Below are positions 9,672 through 18,882 of a stretch of DNA of 64,000 nucleotides, piece by piece (within the stretch, counting starts at the first letter, position 1; every line of letters starts with the position of its first letter). Location: positions 2,728,001-2,792,000 of the forward strand of contig NZ_CP113062.1 in assembly GCF_026625765.1 (NCBI RefSeq), given 5' to 3'. The stretch is from Frigoribacterium sp. SL97 (GTDB taxonomy: Bacteria; Actinomycetota; Actinomycetes; Actinomycetales; Microbacteriaceae). The notes beneath the pieces are model-generated. The model was not told the DNA's origin. It did no database searches and saw only the letters and a program-made list of their open reading frames with translations. A program made the position numbers and the translations under genes.

Positions 9672-9675
<4 letters not shown>
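8860..9675 (-). CDS. ABC transporter ATP-binding protein, oligopeptide/oligosaccharide family (OppF/DppF type)
   Basis: Second ATPase of a family-5 binding-protein importer, 271 residues. Walker A is GESGSGKST, the signature LSGGQRQRVAIARAL, Walker B ILIADEPVSMLDVS and the H-loop YITHDLAT; the C-terminal VVERGTPDEVILNPQHPYTQQL is typical of Opp/Dpp ATPases. The GTG start at 9675 overlaps the stop of the upstream ATPase as GTGA, and its ribosome-binding AGGAGG is supplied by a copy of the dispersed 11-mer at 9677-9687. Given the linked beta-mannosidase the substrate is more likely an oligosaccharide than a peptide. Confidence 0.93.
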
Positions 9676-10585
<910 letters not shown>

Positions 10586-10589
<4 letters not shown>

Positions 10590-11581
10590 GCGGTGGCCCC
10601 CTCGGTGGTGCCGGCGGCGGCCTCGGCCCGCGCCAGTCGCTTGCGGTCGGCCCGGCTGACGCCGGCCCGGGTCTGGTCGCGCAGCTTCGGGTTGATGATC
10701 TCGTCGATGGCGAAGTTCATCAGCGACAGCGCGCACCCCAGCAGCGCGATCATCAGCCCCGGCGGCACGAACCACCACCAGGCGCCGAGTCGCAGCGCGA
10801 GCCCGTTCTGCGCGAAGTAGAGCATCGAGCCCCAGGTGAACTGGCCCGAGACGCCGAGCCCCAGGAACGACAGTCCCGCCTCGGCGAGGATCGCGAAGAT
10901 CACCGCGAACAAGAACTGGCTGGCCAACACGGGCAGCACGTTGGGCAGGATCTCGACGGCGACGATGCGCCAGGTCTTCTCGCCCGACACGCGCGACGCG
11001 GCGACGTAGTCGCGCGACCGCAGGCTCAGCGTGATGGCGCGCAGCACGCGGGCGCTGGCCGCCCAGCTCGTGATGACGATCACGAAGGCGATCACCACGA
11101 GGCCCTTCTGCGGCACGTAGCTCGACACGATGATGGCGAGCGGAAGGCCGGGGATGACCAGCACGACGTTCGAGAACAGCGAGAACGCCTCGTCGACGAA
11201 CCCGCCGACGTAGGTGCCGATCACGCCGAAGACGATGGCCAACGCCATGGCGACGACGCCGACCAGCACGCCGATCAGCAGCGACCCGCGGGTCGCGTAC
11301 GCCAGCTGGGCGAAGACGTCCTGCCCGGTCTGCGTGGTGCCGAGCAGGTGCTCCCCGCTCGGGGCGCTCAGGCCGACGTCGCTGATGGCCTGCGGGTTCT
11401 GGACGACGAAGGGGAAGACGAGGCCGAACAGGGCGATGGCGGCGATCATGCCCGCCCCCACCCAGAGCTTGGGCGTCACGTGCGGGAAGACCCGCGTGAG
11501 GCCCTTCCGGCCGGTGCCCGCGCCGCTGTCGCCGGTGGGCGAGTTCGGGTCGGCGAGCTGGCCGAGGTCGATCGTGGACAT
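10586..11581 (-). CDS. ABC transporter permease, DppC/OppC type
   Basis: Inner-membrane subunit of 331 residues. It has an N-terminal helix (LWVGAGMIAAIALFGLVFPF), the DppC-type linker HLLGTTQTGQDVFAQLAYATR, four or five further helices and the EAA-type coupling loop in SARVLRAITLSLRSRDYVAASRVSGEKTWRI, which contacts the ATPases. ATG 11581 lies 10 bases after the DppB-type stop. A basic cytoplasmic tail (DRKRLARAEA) follows the last helix. Partner genes on both sides complete the transporter. Confidence 0.93.
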
Positions 11582-11591
11582 GCTCGTCGTC

Positions 11592-12581
11592 CTAACGCTT
11601 GGCGCGTGTGCGCGGGTCGATGAAGCCGTACATCAGGTCGACGATGAAGTTCGTCCCCAGCACGGCGAGGGTGATGACCAGGAAGATGCCCTGCATCAGC
11701 GCGTAGTCGTTGTTCTGCGTCGCCGTGAAGAGCGCGTTGCCGATGCCCGGGTACGAGAACACCTGCTCGGTCACGATGGAGCCCGACACGACGAACCCGA
11801 GCGAGATCGCGAAGCCCGCGAACTGCGGCAGCACCGCGTTGCGGGCCGCGTAGCTCTGGCGGATGCGCATCGGCGACAGGCCCTTGGCCTCGGCGGTGAC
11901 GATGTAGTCCTCGCTGAGGGTCGACACCATCATGTTGCGCATGCCGAGCAGCCAGCCGCCGACCGACGAGATGATGATCGTCAACGCCGGCAGCGTGCCG
12001 TAGAGCACCGCGCTCTGGACGAACGTCCAGCTGAGCCCCGGCGTCGCCTCGTACACGTTGTAGCCGCCCGACAGCGGGAACACCCGCAGGACGCTGCCGA
12101 ACACGTACAACAGGATGAGCGCGAGCCAGAAGTACGGCACCGCCTGGAACATCGTCGTCACCGGGATGAAGTTGTCCAGCACCGAGCCACGCTTCCAGCC
12201 GGCGAGGGTCCCGAGCCCCACCCCGAAGACGAACGACAGGATCGTCGCGATGCCGATCAGGGCGATCGTCCACGGGATGGCCTGGCCGATGATGGTCGAC
12301 ACCCCGGCCGGGAAGTACGACACCGAGATGCCGAGGTCCCCCCGGGCCAGGTTGCCGAGGTACTGCACGTACTGCGAGAACAGGGGTTCGTCCGAGTCGG
12401 AACCGAGAAGGAGGCGCAGGCTGGTCACGGTCGCCTCGCTGACCGGTCCCTTCTGCTGCATCTTGGCCAGCAGGATGTCCACCGGGTCACCGGGCAGCAA
12501 CCGCGGGATGAAGAAGTTCAGCGTCAGGGCCGCGAACAACGCGACCGCGTAGAAGCCGACCTTCTGCGCGACGTACCTCAT
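11592..12581 (-). CDS. ABC transporter permease, DppB/OppB type
   Basis: Inner-membrane subunit of 329 residues with the standard DppB layout: N-terminal helix followed by FFIPRLLPGDPVD, the periplasmic loop, then five helices and the coupling loop VSTLSEDYIVTAEAKGLSPMRIRQSYAARNA. The ATG at 12581 is preceded by AGGAGG with six-base spacing, again provided by a dispersed 11-mer copy (12582-12592). It follows the binding-protein gene by 34 bases. Confidence 0.93.
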   Translation of the reverse strand: MRYVAQKVGFYAVALFAALTLNFFIPRLLPGDPVDILLAKMQQKGPVSEATVTSLRLLLGSDSDEPLFSQYVQYLGNLARGDLGISVSYFPAGVSTIIGQAIPWTIALIGIATILSFVFGVGLGTLAGWKRGSVLDNFIPVTTMFQAVPYFWLALILLYVFGSVLRVFPLSGGYNVYEATPGLSWTFVQSAVLYGTLPALTIIISSVGGWLLGMRNMMVSTLSEDYIVTAEAKGLSPMRIRQSYAARNAVLPQFAGFAISLGFVVSGSIVTEQVFSYPGIGNALFTATQNNDYALMQGIFLVITLAVLGTNFIVDLMYGFIDPRTRAKR

Positions 12582-12592
12582 CCGCGCCTCCT
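12582..12592 (-). repeat. Dispersed 11-mer acting as a ribosome-binding site
   Basis: AGGAGGCGCGG on the minus strand, directly abutting the ATG of the DppB-type permease; its AGGAGG core is at ideal Shine-Dalgarno distance. This copy could be explained by translation alone. Confidence 0.85.
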
Positions 12593-12615
12593 GACCTTCT
12601 CGGTCCCGACCACGA

Positions 12616-14292
12616 TCACTTGAGCTTCAGGTTCAGGACGGTCTGGGCGTTGTCCCAGGTCTTCCACGTCGCCGGGAAGTTCTCGGTGTCGTCGTCGCCC
12701 GTGGGCCACCCGGTCACCTTCGCGCTGTTGAACTCGGTGAGCGTGGACTGCAGCAGCACGGGGATGTACGGCATGTCCGCCACGATCTCCTTCTGGATCG
12801 TGAAGTACTGCTCGGTCTTCGCCGCGACGTCGTCGGTCTGCTCGGCCGCGACGATCGCGGCGTCGACGGTCGGGTTCGAGTAGCGGGCGAAGTTGTTGAT
12901 CGCCTGCTCGCCCACCGGCGAGGTCGTCGTCGAGTCGAAGTTGCCGTTGTAGAGGTAGTACGGGTCGGTCGACGGCCCCTGGCCGAGCGAGTCCATCGTC
13001 AGCTGGAACTGCCCGTTGTTGCGGGCGGCGACCCACTCGTTGTACGACTTGGCGCTCTGCGTGATCTCGATGCCGACGGCGCGCAGCTGCTCGGCCATGG
13101 CGTCGATCGCCGCGATGTAGTCCGAGTAGCCGGTGACGACCTGGATCTCGAGCTGCAGCTTCTGGCCGTCCTTGGCGTAGATGCCGTCCGAGCCCTTCGC
13201 GTAGCCGGCCGACTGCAGGAGCGCGTCGGCGCCCTCGGTGTCGGCCGTCATCGGCGTCTCCTTCTCGACGTCGGGGCTGATGTAGTCGTCGTCACGACCG
13301 AGGGTCATGAAGGTCGGCGAGATCTGCTTGTTCGTGCCCGAGAAGGCCAGGTCGTTCAGCTGGTCGCGGTTCATCGCCTTGTAGATCGCCTGGCGCACGG
13401 CCGGGTCGGTCTGCGGGCCCGTGCAGCCGAGGTCGGCGTTCGAGCAGGTCATCAACGTGATCTGCTGCAGCGGGGTGGCGACGTAGCTGACGTCGGGGTT
13501 GCTGCCGAGCACCTTGTCGGCCTCGGGGATGAAGATGCTCGACCAGTCGAGGTCGCCGCCGACGATCGCGTCGGTGGCCGAGGTGTTGTTCGCCAGGGCG
13601 ATGTACCGGATGCTCTTGACCTCGGGCTTGCCCGACTGCCAGTAGTTCGGGTTCGCCTTGTAGACGTAGCTCTGCGGGGTGAAGGTGTCGAGCATGTACG
13701 GCCCGGTGCCGATCGGCTTCTCGACCGGGTCGGTCGCGATGTCGGAGAGCTTCGAGAAGACGTGCTCGGGCACGATCGCGGCCTGGCCGAGGATGTCCGG
13801 GCCCTTGACGAACGAGGTGTCGGCGAAGGTGAAGACCACCGTGTCGTCGTCCGTGGCCTCGACGGTGCCCTCGAAGCCGACACGGTTAAGCTCGGGCTTG
13901 TCGAGCATCGTCTGGAACGTGTACGCGACGTCGTCCGCCGTGAAGTCCTCGCCGTCGCTCCACTGCACGCCGGTGCGCAGGTCGACGGTCAGCTCGGTGC
14001 CGTCGTCGTTCCACTCGTACTCCTCGCCCAGCATGGGCTTGGGGTCGGCGCCGGTGAGCACGTTGTAGTAGAACAGCTGCTCGTAGAGCAGGCCCTGCGA
14101 GGTGCTGTCGGCCGTGGCCGAGAACGGGTTGAAGTTGGCCGTGAGGTCGCCCGCCGGGCCCGTGTTGGCGGTGATGCCGCCTTCGTCGCCGCCGCTCGAG
14201 GCGGTGCACCCGGTGAGCGCGAGGCCCGCGGCGGTCGCGAGTGCGATCGCACCGAACCCGACCCGTCGGCGGTTGGTCATGGAGAGAGGCAT
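12616..14292 (-). CDS. ABC transporter substrate-binding lipoprotein, family 5
   Basis: Extracellular solute-binding protein of 558 residues that delivers substrate to the linked permeases. A lipoprotein signal peptide runs over residues 1-29, with lipobox LTGC. Family-5 features are YEWNDDGTELTVDLRTGVQWSDGEDFTADDVAYTF and repeated extended strands. Many aromatic and polar residues (NPNYWQSG, STDPYYLYNGNFD) suit sugar binding, and family-5 proteins are known to bind oligosaccharides as well as peptides. ATG 14292 was chosen because AAGGG lies at proper spacing; ATG 14280 lacks one. First gene of the operon, preceded by a promoter with an embedded palindrome. Confidence 0.92.
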   Translation of the reverse strand: MPLSMTNRRRVGFGAIALATAAGLALTGCTASSGGDEGGITANTGPAGDLTANFNPFSATADSTSQGLLYEQLFYYNVLTGADPKPMLGEEYEWNDDGTELTVDLRTGVQWSDGEDFTADDVAYTFQTMLDKPELNRVGFEGTVEATDDDTVVFTFADTSFVKGPDILGQAAIVPEHVFSKLSDIATDPVEKPIGTGPYMLDTFTPQSYVYKANPNYWQSGKPEVKSIRYIALANNTSATDAIVGGDLDWSSIFIPEADKVLGSNPDVSYVATPLQQITLMTCSNADLGCTGPQTDPAVRQAIYKAMNRDQLNDLAFSGTNKQISPTFMTLGRDDDYISPDVEKETPMTADTEGADALLQSAGYAKGSDGIYAKDGQKLQLEIQVVTGYSDYIAAIDAMAEQLRAVGIEITQSAKSYNEWVAARNNGQFQLTMDSLGQGPSTDPYYLYNGNFDSTTTSPVGEQAINNFARYSNPTVDAAIVAAEQTDDVAAKTEQYFTIQKEIVADMPYIPVLLQSTLTEFNSAKVTGWPTGDDDTENFPATWKTWDNAQTVLNLKLK

Positions 14293-14339
14293 CGTCGACC
14301 CTTCGTCGTGCCAGGTGCCGTCGCCTGGTCCCGGGGTCT

Positions 14340-14368
14340 TTCTTAGACGACTTACGTAAGCGAGTCAA
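14340..14368 (-). promoter_or_regulatory. Operon promoter with palindromic operator CTTACGTAAG
   Basis: On the minus strand TTGACT (14368-14363), a 17-base spacer and TAAGAA (14345-14340) resemble a sigma-70-type promoter with a good -35 and a weak -10. The spacer contains the perfect 10-base palindrome CTTACGTAAG (14351-14360), placed where a bound repressor would block polymerase. The ROK protein encoded at 14761-16074 is the obvious candidate ligand-responsive repressor. Its binding here is inference. Confidence 0.55.
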
Positions 14369-14399
14369 GAAAGTCGTGAGGACGTGTCGGGATCGTGAC

Positions 14400-14410
14400 C
14401 CGCGCCTCCT
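14400..14410 (-). repeat. Dispersed 11-mer, intergenic
   Basis: CCGCGCCTCCT on the plus strand, intergenic, upstream of the operon promoter; it faces the inverted copy at 14725. Confidence 0.85.
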
Positions 14411-14473
14411 GCGGTGCCGCGACGAACCACACCGGCCCGACCCGCGCTCGCCCGGCCCGCGCTGGCCCGGCCC

Positions 14474-14684
14474 GCACCACACCACGTTTCGTGCACAGCA
14501 CCCCGACGAGACGCGGTGCGCTGCACGGAACGCGGCGCGGAGGCAGGTGGGCCCGCCCGGGCAGCGGGGGCACGCTGCGCGGCGTACCTCCCCACGCACC
14601 ACACCGCGTTTCGTGCACGGCACCCCGACTAGACGCGGTGTGCTGCACGGAACGCGGCGCGGAGGCGTGCGGGCCCGCCCGGGC
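14474..14684. repeat. Tandem pair of 89-base hairpin units, 122-base period
   Basis: Two closely similar units (14474-14562 and 14596-14684) share GCACCACACC-CGTTTCGTGCAC and ACGCGGTG-GCTGCACGGAAC with few mismatches. Each can fold on itself because the left part (CGTTTCGTGCAC-GCACC) is nearly complementary to the right part (GGTG-GCTGCACGGAACG). This is the main content of the 468-base gap between the binding-protein gene and the ROK gene. No open frame with gene-like codon use was seen here. Confidence 0.7.
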
Positions 14685-14724
14685 CGCCGACCGGACCCGG
14701 TGCAGTGCACGACTCGCGGTGCCG

Positions 14725-14735
14725 AGGAGGCGCGG
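14725..14735 (+). repeat. Dispersed 11-mer, intergenic, 3' of the ROK gene
   Basis: AGGAGGCGCGG within the 14-mer CCGAGGAGGCGCGG, 26 bases beyond the ROK stop codon; inverted relative to 14400. Confidence 0.9.
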
Positions 14736-14760
14736 GCCGGGTCCGGGCACCGTCGCGGGG

Positions 14761-16074
14761 TCAGCGCGAGATGGCGCGTTGCACGACGAGGGCGGCCGCA
14801 CCGATCGCGGCCGCGTCGCGCGGGTCGGTCGAGACCTCGACCCTCGTGGTGTGCACGCCTCGTGAGAACGCCGTGCGGGCCAGGGCCTCGACGGCCGCCC
14901 GGGCGTAGATCGAGCCGGCGACCGCGACCCCGGGTCCGCTCAGCACGACGCGGTCGAGGTCGAGCAGGTTGGCGAGCGTGACGACCCCGGCGGCGAGCTG
15001 CTCGGCGGCGCGCGTGACGAGCCCGTCGGCCGCGGCGTGACCGGCGATCGCCGCGCGGGCGAGCAGGTCGAAGTCGCGCGCGACCCCGCCCGGCGCCCAG
15101 GCGAGGCCGAGGTCGTCGAACGCGGCGGCGTCGCGCCGGGCCCGGGCGACGACGGCCCCGGGCGACGCCGCGAGCTCGAGGCAGCCGCGGTTGCCGCAGT
15201 AGCAGGGCTCGCCGTCGAGGTCGATCGACACGTGGCCGAGCTCTCCGGCGCCCGAGCTCGCGCCCCGGTGCAGGGCCCCGTCGAGCACGATGCCGGAACC
15301 GACCCCCGTCCCGAGGTAGACGCAGGCGAACGTCTCGGAGCGCGGCACCTGGCGACTCCAGAACTCGCCGAGCGCGGCGGCCGCCGCATCGTTGTCGACG
15401 ATCACGGGCAGGCCGAGGCGCAGGGCCAGCGCGGCGTGCAGCCCGGCGTGGAGGGCGCTCTCGGTCGACCGGGGCCCGGTACGCACCCCGTGGGCGAGGG
15501 TGGCACGGGGACCGACGACGGCCAGGCCGGCCACCGCCCCGCTCGCGAGGCCGAGGCTGCCGACGACGTCGTGGAAGCCGTCGACGATGCGGACCGCGGC
15601 GGCCGTGACGTCGTCGGACGCGGCGGGCCCGGCGTCGACCTGCAGGCGCCCGACGACTCCCCCGCGCATGTCGGTGACGACGTAGGTGAGCGCGTCCTCA
15701 CCGATCTGCACTCCCATGCCGTAGACGGCACGCGGGTTGATCTCGACCATCGTGCGCGGTTTGCCACCGGTCGACGCGACCCGGCCGGTCTCCCGGACGA
15801 GCCCCTCGTCCAGCAGCCGCCGGACGATCGTCGAGATCGACGCCTGCGTCAGCCCGCTGGCCTGGGCGAGCTCGACACGGCTGATCGGGCCCGACGACCG
15901 CACGAGGTCGACCACGAGTTCGCGGCTGGTCTGCGGCGCGGGCTGGGGCGCCGGCTGCGAGGTGGGCTGCATCGCGGGCTGTGCCGGGGTGGGCGCCGAG
16001 GTGTGCGACCGCCACGGCGTCGCGGGCCGGGCAGGGGGCTGCGTCGGGGTCCGGTCGGGGTCGCGGGTCACCAC
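14761..16074 (-). CDS. ROK family transcriptional regulator
   Basis: Repressor of 437 residues combining an N-terminal winged helix-turn-helix (ISRVELAQASGLTQASISTIVRRLLDEGLV, about residues 64-93) with a sugar-kinase-like ROK domain. The ROK domain shows VDNDAAAAALGEFW, GTGVGSGIVLDGALHRGASSGAGELGH and the zinc-binding CYCGNRGCLE. The first 50 residues are Pro/Gln/Ala-rich with repeated Q-P-A units and are probably disordered. The start is GTG 16074 or the adjacent GTG 16071. It lies downstream of, and in the same direction as, the divergently placed LacI-like gene's promoter, and just upstream of the mannosidase transporter operon, which it probably controls through a sugar effector. Confidence 0.92.
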   Translation of the reverse strand: MVTRDPDRTPTQPPARPATPWRSHTSAPTPAQPAMQPTSQPAPQPAPQTSRELVVDLVRSSGPISRVELAQASGLTQASISTIVRRLLDEGLVRETGRVASTGGKPRTMVEINPRAVYGMGVQIGEDALTYVVTDMRGGVVGRLQVDAGPAASDDVTAAAVRIVDGFHDVVGSLGLASGAVAGLAVVGPRATLAHGVRTGPRSTESALHAGLHAALALRLGLPVIVDNDAAAAALGEFWSRQVPRSETFACVYLGTGVGSGIVLDGALHRGASSGAGELGHVSIDLDGEPCYCGNRGCLELAASPGAVVARARRDAAAFDDLGLAWAPGGVARDFDLLARAAIAGHAAADGLVTRAAEQLAAGVVTLANLLDLDRVVLSGPGVAVAGSIYARAAVEALARTAFSRGVHTTRVEVSTDPRDAAAIGAAALVVQRAISR

Positions 16075-16115
16075 GGGCGTCGCTCCGACCTGTCGGGGGC
16101 TGTAGGTTCGGGCGC

Positions 16116-17000
16116 ATGACCGACTCGATCGTCGACACCCGGGTTGCCCCTGCCGGGCCGGGCGACCGCCGTCGTGTCGGTCTCGCCCTCGTCCGCCCCG
16201 GCGAGATCTTGGGGGCGGAGCCGTTCTACCACGAACTGATCGCCGGCATCGAACGGGTTCTGCGCCCGCGCGGCCACACCCTGCTGCTGCAGGCCCTCGC
16301 CGACCGCGACGCCGAGCTGTCGGCCTACCGGCGGTGGGCGGCCTCGGGCGACTTCGGCGCGGTCGTGCTCGTCGACCTCACCGACGACGACCCCCGACCG
16401 GCCCTGCTGCGCGAGCTCGGCCTGCCCGCGGTCGTGCTCGGCGACCCCGCCCTCTCGGGAGACCTGCCCGCCGTCTGGACCGGCGACGGCGTGGCCATGC
16501 GCGACACCGTCGCCGCGCTCGTCGCGGACGGGCACCGTCGACTCGCGCACGTGTCGGGCCCGGGAGCGCTGCTGCACACGCAGGTCAGGCAGGAGGCGCT
16601 GGTCGCCGCGAGTCGCGCCTCCTCGTCCGTCGTCGAGACGATCGAGGGCGACTACTCGTGGGACGCCGGCGCGGCCGCCCTCTCGCGTCTGCTCTCGGGG
16701 CCGACGCCGCCGACGGCCGTCGTCTTCGACAACGACCAGATGGCGCTCGGCGGCCTCGCCGCGGCGCAACGACTCGGGGTCGAGGTGCCGACGCGACTGA
16801 CGCTCGTGGCGTGGGACGACTCGTCGCAGTGCCAGTTGTCGACGCCCCCGCTCTCGGCGGTCAGCCACGACGTGCAACGCCTCGGCGAGGTGGCCGCCGG
16901 CATGCTGCTCGGCGTGCTCGCGGGTGAGGGCGTGGCGTCGGTCGAGGCGCCACCCGCGTCGCTCGTGCGGCGGGGGTCGTCGGGGCCCGCGCCGGTCTGA
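16116..17000 (+). CDS. LacI/GalR-type sugar-sensing domain protein without helix-turn-helix
   Basis: Protein of 294 residues from ATG 16116 (MTDSIVDTRVAPAG). Residues from about 15 onward match the ligand-binding half of LacI/GalR regulators: RRVGLALVRP...FYHELIAGIERVLRPRGHTLLL, TAVVFDNDQMALGGLAAAQRLG and TLVAWDDSSQCQLSTPPLSAV. The usual 55-60-residue N-terminal DNA-binding domain is absent, and only 41 bases separate the start from the oppositely oriented ROK gene, so there is no room for it. It may be a sensor that acts on another protein, or a decayed regulator. RBS is weak. It is divergent from the ROK gene, so the 41-base gap must serve both. Confidence 0.8.
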   Translation: MTDSIVDTRVAPAGPGDRRRVGLALVRPGEILGAEPFYHELIAGIERVLRPRGHTLLLQALADRDAELSAYRRWAASGDFGAVVLVDLTDDDPRPALLRELGLPAVVLGDPALSGDLPAVWTGDGVAMRDTVAALVADGHRRLAHVSGPGALLHTQVRQEALVAASRASSSVVETIEGDYSWDAGAAALSRLLSGPTPPTAVVFDNDQMALGGLAAAQRLGVEVPTRLTLVAWDDSSQCQLSTPPLSAVSHDVQRLGEVAAGMLLGVLAGEGVASVEAPPASLVRRGSSGPAPV

Positions 17001-17076
17001 CACCTGCCGATCCGCCGGCCCCGGTGTCGACTCCCACCCAGGTGAAACAGGGGTGACCCGACAACCACCCTGCGCA

Positions 17077-17126
17077 TTCCGGACAGTTCGGTGGGTTTCT
17101 CTCAGGTTCCGGATAGGTTCGGTGGG
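17077..17126 (+). promoter_or_regulatory. Direct repeats TTCCGGA-AG-TTCGGTGGG upstream of the surface-protein gene
   Basis: TTCCGGACAGTTCGGTGGG (17077-17095) and TTCCGGATAGGTTCGGTGGG (17107-17126) are near-identical direct repeats 30 bases apart, about 100 bases before the LAYTG protein start. The spacing of about three helical turns fits two activator sites on one DNA face. A small hairpin CAAGCG-ATGA-CGCTTG follows at 17182-17197 in the leader. Confidence 0.45.
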
Positions 17127-17225
17127 CACGGGGGGTTCCCTTCGTGCTGCGCGTCTCACCCGGCGCTGGGCCGGGGGCGGACAAGCGATGACGCTTGCAC
17201 CACCGATCAAGAAAGCACTCACCAC

Positions 17226-18761
17226 GTGATCACCAAGTTCTCCTGGCGCCGTGCGGTGGCCGTCCCGGCCGTCCTCACGCTCGCCCTCGGAGGGGCCCTC
17301 CTCTCCACCACGGCGGCCCAGGCCGTCGACAGTGACCTGATCGTCACCTCGCCGACCGCCGCCTCGACCACGGACTCGCGTCTGGTCACCGTGGCGGGTA
17401 CGGCGATCGCCGACGCCAACGTGATCATCAAGGACACCGACACCGACGGAGCCGTGCTCGCCCGCACGACCACCGACGCCACCGGCGCCTTCTCGACGAC
17501 GATCCAGTACCCCGACACGGCGATCGTGGCGCAGACCATCTTCGTGGACGGCGAGAAGGGCTTCAGCGGCTTCGACCCGACCGTCACGCGCTCGTTCAGC
17601 CTGCCCGCCGTCGCCCCGGTCGAGGTCTTCGCGGTCACGACCCCCGAGGTCGGCCAGCAGCTCGCCTCGCGCACCGTCACCTTCTCGGGCACCGGCATCT
17701 CGGGTTCGACCGTCAACGTGCTCGGCACCGACGGCAACCGCCTCCCCGGCACCGGCGCCGTCGCCGTCGTCGGCGGCCAGTGGTCGCTCCAGTACACCTA
17801 CCCCGAGACCGTCGACCGCAACCAGAGCGTGCGCGTGACCCAGGTCACGGGTGGCTCCGGGACCGGCGACGCCCCCGTCGCGTTCGTCCTGCCGCAGGGC
17901 CAGACGCTCGTCGTCGAGACGCCCGCCGCGGACACCACCACCGCCACGCGTACCGTCACCTTCTCGGGAACCGGCACCTCCGGCTCGACCGTCAACGTCC
18001 TCGGCGCCGACGGCAACCGCCTCCCCGGCACCGGTGCGATCGTCGTCATCGACGGCCGCTGGACGCTCGACTACACCTACCCGGACGACGCCACGGTGGC
18101 GCAGTCCGTCCGCGTGACCCAGGTCACGGGCGGCGCGGGCTCGGGTGACGTCCCCCGCTCGTTCAACCTGCCCGCAGTGGTCGTCCCGCCGACCGACGTC
18201 GTCCTCGACGCCCCGGTCATCACCTCGCCCACCCAGGGTCAGGTCGTCGTCGGTGACCAGGTCACCTTCGAGGGCACCGGCACCCCCGGCTCGAACATCC
18301 TGCTGGCCGTCGTCCCGACGGACCAGCTGGACGAGCTCGAGGCCGCCGAGAACGGACGCGCCGCCGCCGCTGCGGTCCCCGCCGACCCCGCCGACCCGAT
18401 CGTGGTCGACGCCGCCGGCAACTGGACCGTCACCCTCGCCCTGACGCCGAACGACTACACGGCTGCCGCCGTGTCGTTCCTCCTCGACGCCGACGGCCTG
18501 CCGGTGCTCGACGCCGCCGGTCAGCCGATCGTCTCGGACCCCTCGGCCGACGTGGCGTTCAGCCTCGTCGCCGCCGTGACGCCCGCAGCCCTGCCCGCCA
18601 CCCCGATCGCCACCGGCACCACGGGCCTGGCGTACACGGGTAGCGAGGGCACCGAGGCCGCCATCGGCATCGGCGCCGCCGTCCTGCTGCTCGGCTCGAC
18701 GCTGATGGTCCTCGCTCGCCGCCGCGCGAAGCTCGCGACCACCGACGTGGCCGGCGAGTAA
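17226..18761 (+). CDS. LAYTG-anchored surface protein with repeated Ig-like domains
   Basis: Secreted wall-linked protein of 511 residues from GTG 17226. A classical signal peptide (MITKFSWRRAVAVPAVLTLALGG...AQA) is followed by about four bacterial Ig-like beta domains. Two of them, VTFSGTGISGSTVNVLGTDG and VTFSGTGTSGSTVNVLGADG, are near-duplicates repeated at exactly 93 residues (279 bases). The C-terminus is a sorting signal: LAYTG at about residue 468, a hydrophobic helix and RRRAK. LAxTG is the form recognised by class E sortases in Actinobacteria. No enzymatic motif is visible; a role in adhesion or as a stalk is inference. A strong terminator follows the stop. Confidence 0.85.
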   Translation: MITKFSWRRAVAVPAVLTLALGGALLSTTAAQAVDSDLIVTSPTAASTTDSRLVTVAGTAIADANVIIKDTDTDGAVLARTTTDATGAFSTTIQYPDTAIVAQTIFVDGEKGFSGFDPTVTRSFSLPAVAPVEVFAVTTPEVGQQLASRTVTFSGTGISGSTVNVLGTDGNRLPGTGAVAVVGGQWSLQYTYPETVDRNQSVRVTQVTGGSGTGDAPVAFVLPQGQTLVVETPAADTTTATRTVTFSGTGTSGSTVNVLGADGNRLPGTGAIVVIDGRWTLDYTYPDDATVAQSVRVTQVTGGAGSGDVPRSFNLPAVVVPPTDVVLDAPVITSPTQGQVVVGDQVTFEGTGTPGSNILLAVVPTDQLDELEAAENGRAAAAAVPADPADPIVVDAAGNWTVTLALTPNDYTAAAVSFLLDADGLPVLDAAGQPIVSDPSADVAFSLVAAVTPAALPATPIATGTTGLAYTGSEGTEAAIGIGAAVLLLGSTLMVLARRRAKLATTDVAGE

Positions 18762-18777
18762 CACCCGCACCACGACG

Positions 18778-18815
18778 ACGGCCCCCGTCGCTGCCTCGGC
18801 AGCGGCGGGGGCCGT
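18778..18815 (+). terminator. Rho-independent-type hairpin after the LAYTG gene
   Basis: Stem of 18 base pairs (18778-18795 with 18798-18815, one G-T pair) with a minimal loop, 17 bases after the TAA. There is no long T-run, as is common in high-GC actinobacteria. Confidence 0.75.
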
Positions 18816-18882
18816 TCCCCGTCCGGCAAGGGCCGTGCCGCGTCCGGCGGCGGCCACACCCGGCCCCCGGTCCCCTTCGCAG

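Noticed and set aside
12410..12420. AGGAGGCGCAGG in the permease gene, and the similar site at 38285
   Set aside because: One mismatch to the dispersed 11-mer and fully explained by coding for LLLRL-type segments; not counted as exact copies.
15981..16115. N-terminal extension of the LacI-like protein that might supply a DNA-binding domain
   Set aside because: The extension is antisense to the ROK N-terminus and reads as Arg/Gly/Ala sequence without a helix-turn-helix pattern.
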